From Candidatus Omnitrophota bacterium (GTDB lineage: Bacteria > Omnitrophota > Omnitrophia > Omnitrophales > Aquincolibacteriaceae), in assembly GCA_016196565.1 (NCBI GenBank), contig JACPXK010000036.1, positions 1 through 17,332 on the forward strand: DNA of 17,332 bases. Reading direction: 5' to 3'. Every line of letters begins with the position of its first letter. The stretch's first letter is position 1. Made by a program: the position numbers and the translations under genes. Below, one piece after another: positions 11,765 to 17,332 of the stretch. A model generated the notes under the pieces. The model searched no databases. It saw only the letters and a list, made by a program, of their open reading frames with translations, and had not been told where the DNA came from.

Positions 11765-13711
11765 TTAAGCCCTGAGCTGTTTTTCCGCGTCGACCACGTC
11801 ACGATTAATCAATTGACGGGCATGCGAAGCGCGCGCGCTTAATTCCTTGGAAGTATGCGGGGCATGAACCAGTTCCCGCAAAAGCTGGCCCACCATTCTT
11901 AAACCCCGGACCATTTCTCCTTCATCGACTGTGGTAAGTCCCAAAACCTTATCGAAATTTTGTCCGTAAGTCCATGCCTCCACCGCCGGCGCAAGATGAA
12001 AATGCGGCGGCTTGATATAGGGAAACACGCGGGCTTTGGACTCGCGGCGGTGAATGGTGCGCGCGTACTGCTCGGCGATTTTCTTGAGTTTTTCCGCTTT
12101 CGCATTGAGCCGTATCGTTTCATCGCCTTTTCTCGGTTCAAAAACAAGTGAGGCCAGAAGAATACTGAGCTCCGCTTCATCCAATTTTTCCAAGACGCCA
12201 TCCGCATGCATTTCGGAAAGCATAAGCTCATAACCAAAAATTGAAGATCCGAATTCCCCCTTGGGAGTCAATCCTTCCGGGGTGAAATAACCCATATCCT
12301 CAAGCAGATCGAGTTTTCTTTCCAGAAGTCCGAGGCCGTCTTCGCGCTTGCGGGCAAAAGACTGAAAATAATGAAAAGTCCGGGGATAAATGCTCACGAG
12401 ATTACGTCCCAAATCGCGATAAAGATTGAGAAGTGTGGCATAAGTCGTGTTCCACTGGCTTCTGATGGGTTCGGGCTTGCCGTAAAGAATGCGTTCGAGT
12501 TCCGCAAAAGGAAGGTCGACAGGATGAACGCGCACATAAACATAGCCTTCTTTATCCAGACTGCGCCGTCCGGCACGTCCGGCCATTTGATAAAAATCGC
12601 GCGTGGTCAACGGACGGAATCCGCTGCCGTAAAATTTTTCCAGTTCATCGAATAAAACACTGCGTGCCGGCATATTGATGCCAAGCGCAAAAGTCTCGGT
12701 CGTGAAAATGACTTTGATCAAACGGCTGGTGAAAAGCTGCTCCACCACTTCTTTGAGAGTGGGCAGCATGCCGGCGTGATGAAAGGCAATGCCGCGTTCT
12801 ACGAGGGGGCGGAGTTCTTCGGCGGAAAGCTCACCCTTTAAATCATAACGCTCAATAAGGGTGTCGAAATTCTCAAGGATTTGGCGGCGTTCCGGCTCGG
12901 TTAAAAAATCAAATTGCAGGGCTTCCGAAGCCAAATATTCGGCGCGGCGCCTGCCGAAAACAAAATAAATGGCCGGCAAACGTTTTTTTTCGACGAGCTC
13001 TCCGAGCAAATGATCAAGGCGATTCGGCTTAGCGCGCGGAAGGCGGAATCCCCGGTGCCTGTCCCGGCGGCTTAATTGCCAGTTGTCGCGGTTATAGTAG
13101 CCTTCCCGGCGTAGGACTTTCAAATTTTCGAAAATTTTTCCCTGGCATTGAAAAAGAAAATGAAGGGGAACGGGCCGGTGGGATTCTTCCACCACCGCAA
13201 TCGGACGATTGTGAACATTACGAATCCATTCGGCGAGCTGCTGCACATTCGGTACCGTCGCGCTCAAAGCGAGAATGCGGATTTCAGGCGGCGTGAACAA
13301 AATGGCCTCTTCCCACACCGTGCCGCGCTCGGGGTCATCCAGATAATGAATTTCGTCGAAAATGACCCAGCCGATTTTGCGTATCCGTTCAGCATTTTCG
13401 AAAAGGGAATTGCGGTAAATCTCGGTTGTCATGATGAGGATGGGGGCCTCCGGATTAATGGAAACATCCCCGGTTAAAATTCCCACTTTCTCATCGCCGA
13501 AACGCTGGCGGAAATCGCGGTATTTTTGATTGCTCAGTGCTTTGATGGGGGCGGTGTAAATGACTTGCTCACTGCGGGAAAGGGCTTTTTCAATGGCGGC
13601 TTCGGCAATGACGGTTTTGCCCGAACCGGTCGGCGCCGAAATCAGAACAGAATGTTCCTTTTCAATCCACTGAATGGCTTCTTTTTGAAACGGGTCGAGT
13701 TCAAACGGCAT
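11765..13711 (-). CDS. Ski2-like DExH RNA/DNA helicase
   Basis: An ATP-dependent superfamily 2 helicase. Seen in order: APTGSGKT (26-33, Walker A), YTAPIKALSNQKYRDF (Ia), DEIH (119-122, Walker B), ALSATV (~148-153), FHHAGMLPTLKEVVEQLF, TTETFALGINMPAR, and QMAGRAGR (~375-382, motif VI). The C-terminal ~150 residues, with RVFPYIKPPHFHLAPAVEAWTYGQNF and DEGEMVRGLRMVGQLLREL, resemble the DSHCT-type helical domain of Ski2/Mtr4/HelY proteins. At 648 aa it is shorter than typical HelY (about 900) and seems to lack an inserted beta-barrel/arch. The likely role is RNA unwinding or decay. It starts 48 bp from the divergent asparaginase gene and has a TATAAT only 5 nt before its ATG. Confidence 0.9.
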   Translation of the reverse strand: MPFELDPFQKEAIQWIEKEHSVLISAPTGSGKTVIAEAAIEKALSRSEQVIYTAPIKALSNQKYRDFRQRFGDEKVGILTGDVSINPEAPILIMTTEIYRNSLFENAERIRKIGWVIFDEIHYLDDPERGTVWEEAILFTPPEIRILALSATVPNVQQLAEWIRNVHNRPIAVVEESHRPVPLHFLFQCQGKIFENLKVLRREGYYNRDNWQLSRRDRHRGFRLPRAKPNRLDHLLGELVEKKRLPAIYFVFGRRRAEYLASEALQFDFLTEPERRQILENFDTLIERYDLKGELSAEELRPLVERGIAFHHAGMLPTLKEVVEQLFTSRLIKVIFTTETFALGINMPARSVLFDELEKFYGSGFRPLTTRDFYQMAGRAGRRSLDKEGYVYVRVHPVDLPFAELERILYGKPEPIRSQWNTTYATLLNLYRDLGRNLVSIYPRTFHYFQSFARKREDGLGLLERKLDLLEDMGYFTPEGLTPKGEFGSSIFGYELMLSEMHADGVLEKLDEAELSILLASLVFEPRKGDETIRLNAKAEKLKKIAEQYARTIHRRESKARVFPYIKPPHFHLAPAVEAWTYGQNFDKVLGLTTVDEGEMVRGLRMVGQLLRELVHAPHTSKELSARASHARQLINRDVVDAEKQLRA

Positions 13712-13716
13712 GCGAG

Positions 13717-13722
13717 ATTATA
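13717..13722 (-). promoter_or_regulatory. -10 box of helicase gene
   Basis: The minus strand reads TATAAT followed by CTCGC and the ATG. With the usual 6-7 nt from -10 to transcription start, the message would begin at about the A of the start codon, that is, leaderless. No Shine-Dalgarno sequence is possible in this spacing. Confidence 0.55.
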
Positions 13723-13742
13723 GTGCCGAGCGCTTGAAATTA

Positions 13743-13751
13743 TGATATAAA
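13743..13751 (+). promoter_or_regulatory. Extended -10 box of asparaginase gene
   Basis: TGA-TATAAA with 8 nt (TTTTCCCT) before the GTG start codon, the same arrangement as at nagZ. It lies 23 bp from the opposing helicase -10 box, so the two polymerases would compete for overlapping DNA. Confidence 0.55.
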
Positions 13752-13759
13752 TTTTCCCT

Positions 13760-14626
13760 GTGATTTCTAAACCGGTTTTGATTATTCATGGCGGGGCGGG
13801 AGACGGATTCAAGGATAGGCGCCGCGCGGAACGTGTCCGTAAAAAACTCGCGCGAATCCTGAAACTTTCCTATCAAACGCTTCTTCATAAGAACGCGCTT
13901 GAAGCGGTTACGCATGCGGTCAAATTGATGGAAGATGCCCCCGATTTTAACGCCGGCCGGGGTTCCCAACTTCAGGCAGACGGGCATGCACGTCTTTCGG
14001 CATCGATTATGGAAGGCTACAAAGAGCACTTTGCCGCGGTGATTAATCTGGAGAAAATTCGAAATCCCATTCTTGTCGCCAAGGCTTTGCTCAAACAAAA
14101 ATCCCGGGTTCTTGCAGGGGAAGGCGCTTTCCGATTTGCCAAAAAACTCGGAATGAAAACCGTAGATACCCGTACGGCTCTTGCGCTTAAACGGTGGAAG
14201 GAAAAAAAGAAAAAAGGTTTTGATACGGTGGGCGCCTGCGCTTTGGACCGGTTCGGCCATCTTGCCAGTGCTACGTCCACCGGAGGCAGGGGAAATGAAT
14301 TCCCCGGCCGGGTAAGTGATAGCGGCATGCCGGTTGCCAATTACGCGACGCCTCAGTGCGCGATTGCCGCTACGGGCATTGGAGAAGAAATTATGGAAGA
14401 AGGCCTGGCCGTCAAGATTGCCGTGCGTTATGCGGATGGGCATTCTCTCGAAAAAACTTTTAAGAAAACATTCGGCGAAATCCGGTCAAAAAAAAGAAAT
14501 ATGGGGGCCATCGGTCTTGACCGAGAAGGAAAAATTGCCGCGGATTTTACCAGTAAGTCCATGATGCATGGCTGGAAAAAGGGAAAAACGATTCGTGTCG
14601 AATTCAAAAAAAGGAGCTTTTCGTGA
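13760..14626 (+). CDS. Isoaspartyl peptidase / L-asparaginase (Ntn hydrolase)
   Basis: Type 2 (plant-type) asparaginase, a self-cleaving Ntn hydrolase that removes L-isoaspartyl residues from peptides or hydrolyses L-asparagine. Motifs: IHGGAG near the N-terminus, FNAGRGSQLQADGHARLSASIM, and FDTVGACALDRFGHLASATSTGG, in which Thr156 would become the N-terminal nucleophile after cleavage between Asp155 and Thr156. Then FPGRVSDSGMPVANYATPQCAIAATGIGE, with the glycine-rich loop slightly altered from the usual PGRVGDSP. At 288 aa it is a little shorter than E. coli IaaA. GTG at 13760 is chosen because the family's N-terminus starts there and a -10 box lies just upstream. It overlaps the cupin gene by 4 bp (GTGA). 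Confidence 0.92.
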   Translation: MISKPVLIIHGGAGDGFKDRRRAERVRKKLARILKLSYQTLLHKNALEAVTHAVKLMEDAPDFNAGRGSQLQADGHARLSASIMEGYKEHFAAVINLEKIRNPILVAKALLKQKSRVLAGEGAFRFAKKLGMKTVDTRTALALKRWKEKKKKGFDTVGACALDRFGHLASATSTGGRGNEFPGRVSDSGMPVANYATPQCAIAATGIGEEIMEEGLAVKIAVRYADGHSLEKTFKKTFGEIRSKKRNMGAIGLDREGKIAADFTSKSMMHGWKKGKTIRVEFKKRSFS

Positions 14627-15054
14627 AAAATAATTTTTCGATGTTGGTCCTCATTGGCATTGTGTTTTTATTTTCATCTTGTCAATCGGGGCCTTCCGCC
14701 CGTGTTGTTTCCAAAGAACAAACGCTTACGCAAGTTGATTGGTCGGGCGAAACTCCCTCGGGAGTTCTTACGGTTAAAACTTTAAACGTCACACCCGAAG
14801 CCAGTTATCATTTGATCCGTTTGACGGGTGCGGAAAAACTTCATATTCATAAAGACCACGACCTAGTGGTTTTTATTCTCAAAGGAAAAGCCAATATGCA
14901 TTTTGAAAATGAAATCAAACCGGTGAAGCCCGGCGATGTTATCGAGCTTGCCCGGGGCGTGGTTCATGCCGCAGAACAAACGGACCAAGAGCCCGTAGAA
15001 GTCTATGCGATTTTTACCCCGCCCTTTGACGGCAAAGATCATATCGAGGTATAG
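14623..15054 (+). CDS. Cupin-domain lipoprotein (143 aa)
   Basis: Residues 1-20 (MKNNFSMLVLIGIVFLFSSC) form a lipoprotein signal with Cys20 in the lipobox FSSC. The rest is one small beta-barrel cupin. Motif 1 is KLHIHKDHDLVVFILKGKANM, with histidines at the metal-ligand positions. Motif 2 is KPGDVIELARGVVHAAEQ, with a final His. A bound divalent metal is likely but the reaction, if any, is unknown; secreted cupins of this kind may bind small molecules or sugars. The GTG start overlaps the asparaginase stop, with AGGAG 7-8 nt upstream. ATG at 14641 is a less likely alternative because it would remove the positive N-region. Confidence 0.82.
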   Translation: MKNNFSMLVLIGIVFLFSSCQSGPSARVVSKEQTLTQVDWSGETPSGVLTVKTLNVTPEASYHLIRLTGAEKLHIHKDHDLVVFILKGKANMHFENEIKPVKPGDVIELARGVVHAAEQTDQEPVEVYAIFTPPFDGKDHIEV

Positions 15055-15131
15055 CATGGAGGCTTTTTTAAAAAATTCCTTCGGCCTAAAACTTATAAAA
15101 TAAATAAAAAGATTACTTTTTCTTACTTTTA

Positions 15132-15140
15132 TGCTATCTT
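15132..15140 (+). promoter_or_regulatory. Promoter of toxin-antitoxin operon
   Basis: TGC-TATCTT forms an extended -10 box 22 nt upstream of the antitoxin ATG. A weak -35 (TTACTT, 15113-15118) is 16 bp from the hexamer. Unlike nagZ or murQ, this leader contains a Shine-Dalgarno sequence (GAAAGGAAGG, 15147-15156). The surrounding A/T-rich region is a plausible operator for the RHH antitoxin. Confidence 0.5.
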
Positions 15141-15162
15141 TTAGGTGAAAGGAAGGTGTGTC

Positions 15163-15411
15163 ATGATTAAAACTTTTTCCACAAAACTTGACGCCAAGGT
15201 TTTGCGTCAACTTGAAGATTTTTGTAGAAAATATCATCTTAAGAAGTCTTACGTGCTGCAGGAAATGATCGCGGAAGGAATTCGGAGGCGTTTGGAAACC
15301 ATAGAATTGGCGCAATCTCTCCAGAAAGGTCTTGAGGAAGAACGCTCGGGAAAGTTCTTTACCGCGGATGAAGTTGAAGCTGCGGTTTTTCCAAAAAGAA
15401 AAGCGAGTTAA
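15163..15411 (+). CDS. Ribbon-helix-helix (CopG-like) antitoxin
   Basis: An 82-aa protein. The N-terminal KTFSTKLDAKVLRQLEDFCRKYHLKKSYVLQEMIAEGIRRRLE has the ribbon-helix-helix pattern: a short strand, a helix, a turn with KKSYVLQ, and a second helix. Dimers of such proteins bind operator DNA through the strand. The C-terminal part (LEEERSGKFFTADEVEAAVF) is the kind of tail that wraps around a RelE/ParE-type toxin. I chose ATG at 15163 over GTG 15145, because the Shine-Dalgarno sequence GAAAGGAAGG fits the former. Together with the next gene it forms a type II toxin-antitoxin pair and probably represses its own promoter. Confidence 0.85.
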   Translation: MIKTFSTKLDAKVLRQLEDFCRKYHLKKSYVLQEMIAEGIRRRLETIELAQSLQKGLEEERSGKFFTADEVEAAVFPKRKAS

Positions 15412-15413
15412 TT

Positions 15414-15677
15414 TTGTTTCAAATTCTTTACACATCTGAAGCTAAGGAACGGCTGGCGCAAATTGCTCAACAGGACCCTAAATCTGCCAGGATTATTTTT
15501 GACCACATTAAAAGACTCCCGCAAACTTACTCCGCTGACCCGTTTTTGAAAGGCGAGCATTTTAAAGGATTAAAACGAAATCGGGTAGGAAGGTACCGTT
15601 TTATCTATAGGATTTCGGAACAAGAAAAAGAAATTCATGTCATCACTATTGATCTCCGCAAATCGGTTTACGAATAG
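15414..15677 (+). CDS. RelE/ParE-family toxin
   Basis: An 87-aa protein with the RelE/ParE fold pattern: FQILYTSEAKERLAQIAQQDPKSARIIFDHIKRL (strand plus two helices), then the core beta strands GLKRNRVGRYRFIYRISEQEKEIHVITIDLRKSVYE. The basic/aromatic residues of VGRYRFIYR and the terminal LRKSVYE match this superfamily. A ribosome-dependent mRNA endonuclease (RelE) or a gyrase poison (ParE) are the known options, and sequence reading alone does not decide. It begins with TTG 2 nt after the antitoxin stop and lacks its own ribosome binding site, so translation is probably coupled, keeping toxin levels low. Confidence 0.85.
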   Translation: MFQILYTSEAKERLAQIAQQDPKSARIIFDHIKRLPQTYSADPFLKGEHFKGLKRNRVGRYRFIYRISEQEKEIHVITIDLRKSVYE

Positions 15678-15679
15678 CC

Positions 15680-15985
15680 ATGCCCAATTACGATTATATT
15701 TGTGATGCTTGCGGGGACAGGTTCGAAGCCTTTCATTCCATGGCGGCCAAGCCGCTCACAAAATGCAAGAAATGCGGAAAATCCAAACTTCGCCGGTTGA
15801 TTAGCGGAGGTGCCGGCGTTCTTTTTAAAGGCAGCGGGTTTTATCAAACGGATTACCGCTCAAAAAAATATCAGGAATCTTCCAAAAAAGATTCGCCTCC
15901 GCCTTCGAAATCCAAAGAAAAATCTTCTGACGGTAGTTCTTGCGGCGGAGGAAGCTGCAAACAGCCTGATGTTTGTAATCCGTGA
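15680..15985 (+). CDS. FmdB-type zinc-ribbon protein
   Basis: A 101-aa protein starting MPNYDYICDACG, the hallmark of the FmdB/CxxC_CXXC_SSSS family. Two CxxC pairs (Cys8/11 and Cys29/32) would hold one zinc. GAGVLFKGSGFYQTDY is the conserved glycine-aromatic part after the ribbon. The tail is a low-complexity Ser/Lys/Pro stretch ending in a Cys-rich SSCGGGSCKQPDVC, which might bind more metal. The family is called a putative regulator, but its function is not established. ATG lies 2 nt after the toxin stop, yet the pairing with the toxin-antitoxin genes may be only proximity. Confidence 0.88.
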   Translation: MPNYDYICDACGDRFEAFHSMAAKPLTKCKKCGKSKLRRLISGGAGVLFKGSGFYQTDYRSKKYQESSKKDSPPPSKSKEKSSDGSSCGGGSCKQPDVCNP

Positions 15986-15994
15986 AAGGTCTTA

Positions 15995-17152
15995 TTAGGC
16001 CATTGAAATATTGCCGTTCGAGGGAACGGTGGCTTCTTCGGTCTGAGGAAGTGTGAAATAAAACGTACTGCCTTTATTTTCTTCGCTTTCTACCCAAATT
16101 TTTCCGCTGTGCAGACCCACGATTTCTTTGACGATGGTCAGGCCCAGGCCGGTCCCGGATTGATTGCCGATCGTAGGGTCATGAGCTTGTTCAAAACGCT
16201 CGAAAATAAGGCGCATTTTTTCTTCCGGAATTCCAATCCCCGTATCTTTGACGGCCACGCGCAGGCTTTTGCGGGTCTGATCTTCCGTGTGAACATGAAT
16301 GTTTATTTGTCCGCCCGGAGGCGTGAATTTGACGGCATTGTCGATTAAGTTAATGAGGACCTGAATGATGCGCGACTCATCGGCAAAAATAGTCGTGTCT
16401 TGCGTCTTAGCGTCTATTCCGATTTTCACCCCTTTGCGGTCCGCCAGGATTTTTGTATTTTTGACCGCCTGTTGAATCAAGGGCATGAGATCGATATTGT
16501 GTTTCTTCAACCGCATTTTGCCGGCCTCAAGAGCGGTGATGTCCAAGAGATCGCCGATTAAAAGTTGAAGATGATGGCCTTGCCGTTCAATGATTTCAAG
16601 AAAATGCTGGATTTCATCCTTATTTAACTCCTTTTCACTGTTTTTATGATTTTCTAAAAGAAGCGAGGCGCTGCGGGTGATGGAAATAAGCGGTGTTTTG
16701 AGTTCATGCGAAACGTTCGCAAGAAAATGGGACTTTAGTTCATTCACATTCTGCAGCATGGTCATGATGCGGCAAATTTCCTGGATAAAGGCTTTGGACC
16801 GTAACGACAACACTCCCACGATACGGCCGTCGTCAAGGCTGACCGGCAAATGCCGGAAATCACGTTCTGCGAAAAGCTTGAAAACTTCAAGCACGGGGCG
16901 GGAGATATTGACCGTTTCAATGGGGGCGGTCATGACTTCCTTTAAAAGAGTTGTTTTGGGGTCTTTTTCCTGGGCGACTACTTTATTGAGAAGGTCACGT
17001 TCTGTAAAAATGCCAAGGGGTTTTTTTTCGGTGTCAATCACGATGACGGAGCCGATGTGGTGCTGCTGCATTCTGAGGACGACTTTTTGAACCGTCTCAT
17101 GAGGGTAGGCGCCAATGACGACCGGCGTTACCCATTCTCTAATCTCAATCAT
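15995..17152 (-). CDS. Cytoplasmic CBS-domain histidine kinase
   Basis: A 385-aa sensor kinase with no membrane segment. Two CBS domains (~7-60 and ~73-122) form a Bateman module that usually senses adenine nucleotides or similar ligands. A linking helix then leads to the HisKA domain with H box FLANVSHELKTPL and phospho-acceptor His149. The ATPase domain has N box LINLIDNAVKFT, G1 DTGIGIPEE, F box FERFEQ and G2 GTGLGLTI. All catalytic boxes are intact. No response regulator lies next to it inside the window, so it may be an orphan or its partner may lie beyond the right edge. It converges on the FmdB gene with a 9-bp gap. Confidence 0.92.
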   Translation of the reverse strand: MIEIREWVTPVVIGAYPHETVQKVVLRMQQHHIGSVIVIDTEKKPLGIFTERDLLNKVVAQEKDPKTTLLKEVMTAPIETVNISRPVLEVFKLFAERDFRHLPVSLDDGRIVGVLSLRSKAFIQEICRIMTMLQNVNELKSHFLANVSHELKTPLISITRSASLLLENHKNSEKELNKDEIQHFLEIIERQGHHLQLLIGDLLDITALEAGKMRLKKHNIDLMPLIQQAVKNTKILADRKGVKIGIDAKTQDTTIFADESRIIQVLINLIDNAVKFTPPGGQINIHVHTEDQTRKSLRVAVKDTGIGIPEEKMRLIFERFEQAHDPTIGNQSGTGLGLTIVKEIVGLHSGKIWVESEENKGSTFYFTLPQTEEATVPSNGNISMA

Positions 17153-17161
17153 GAAGATTTA

Positions 17162-17167
17162 ATCCTA
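17162..17167 (-). promoter_or_regulatory. Possible -10 box of histidine kinase gene
   Basis: The minus strand reads TAGGAT, 9 nt before the kinase ATG, with no Shine-Dalgarno sequence in between. It resembles the other close-set -10 boxes in the window but is a weaker match. Confidence 0.3.
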
Positions 17168-17275
17168 TTTTGACCTGTAAGGCTTAAGTTCTAAGTAAGT
17201 CTTCAGTGAAGCACGTAGGGATGTAAGACAAGAAAGGGCTTAGGGTTAAGCAAGACCGGCCGATGATAGGAAAGT

Positions 17276-17332
17276 GATGGCCGAGATAGAAAAGATTTCA
17301 CTCCCACCCCCGCCTTTGGAAGTTCGCAACCG
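17276..17332 (+). CDS. Possible 5' end of a gene cut by the window edge
   Basis: An ATG at 17276 opens a frame (MAEIEKISLPPPPLEVRN) that stays open to the end of the window. AGGAAAG lies just upstream and could serve as a ribosome binding site, although it is close. Only 19 codons are visible, so no function can be given. It is divergent from the kinase; the 123 bp in between shows no structure I can name. Confidence 0.3.

Noticed and set aside
13718..14443. 241-residue frame antisense to the asparaginase
   Set aside because: The plus strand has all the Ntn-hydrolase motifs; the antisense frame has no start signal or family features.
17153..17275. Possible small RNA or repeat between the kinase and the right edge
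   Set aside because: There are only weak matches between short segments (GGCTTAAG and GGGTTAAGC) and no convincing stem.

Overview
The window looks like chromosomal DNA of a Gram-negative-type bacterium of intermediate GC. It carries several lipoprotein signal peptides and a cytoplasmic murein-recycling pathway, and genes are packed tightly with many 1-4 bp overlaps. Short palindromic repeats are spread through it, some lying inside coding frames. The gene mix and repeat style remind me of uncultivated lineages such as Omnitrophota or other PVC/deltaproteobacteria-like groups, but no marker gene is present, so this placement is a low-confidence inference.

Layout. Bases 1-139 are the 3' end of a group II intron (domains V and VI are readable). 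It is followed by a small unknown gene, a 207-aa protein with an HTH-like segment, and an unknown lipoprotein. A structured, probably non-coding stretch (about 1705-1945) leads into a small secreted or membrane-anchored protein. A perfect 34-bp palindrome separates this from a convergent operon on the minus strand: murQ, anmK and an SSS-family sodium:solute symporter. nagZ is read divergently from murQ. Together these can import or salvage murein amino sugars and convert GlcNAc-anhydroMurNAc to GlcNAc-6-phosphate.

From 7826 to 11053 two copies of a ~116-bp repeat in inverted orientation bracket about 3 kb. This block holds a lipoprotein, a GH13 alpha-amylase-family enzyme and a 409-aa exported protein of unknown function. 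A shorter relative of the repeat lies in frame inside nagZ, and one long copy supplies the nagZ stop codon. Downstream are a 45-aa membrane peptide, a DJ-1/PfpI protein, a Ski2-like DExH helicase (minus), and a divergent isoaspartyl peptidase/asparaginase with a cupin lipoprotein. Next come a CopG-like/RelE-ParE-like toxin-antitoxin pair, an FmdB-type zinc-ribbon protein, and a CBS-histidine kinase (minus). A possible gene start runs off the right edge.

Two themes stand out. First, palindromic repeats appear to have been taken into coding sequence. Two unrelated genes encode R-x-L-x-P-F-V at the start of their signal peptides from the same kind of palindrome in the same frame, nagZ has a 22-residue insertion, and several stop codons lie in repeats. 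Second, four genes that begin transcription units (nagZ, murQ, the helicase, the asparaginase) have a TAnnnT -10 box only 5-8 nt before the start codon and no Shine-Dalgarno sequence, which points to leaderless mRNAs. No tRNA, rRNA or CRISPR array was seen, and no gene-free stretch exceeds 300 bases.
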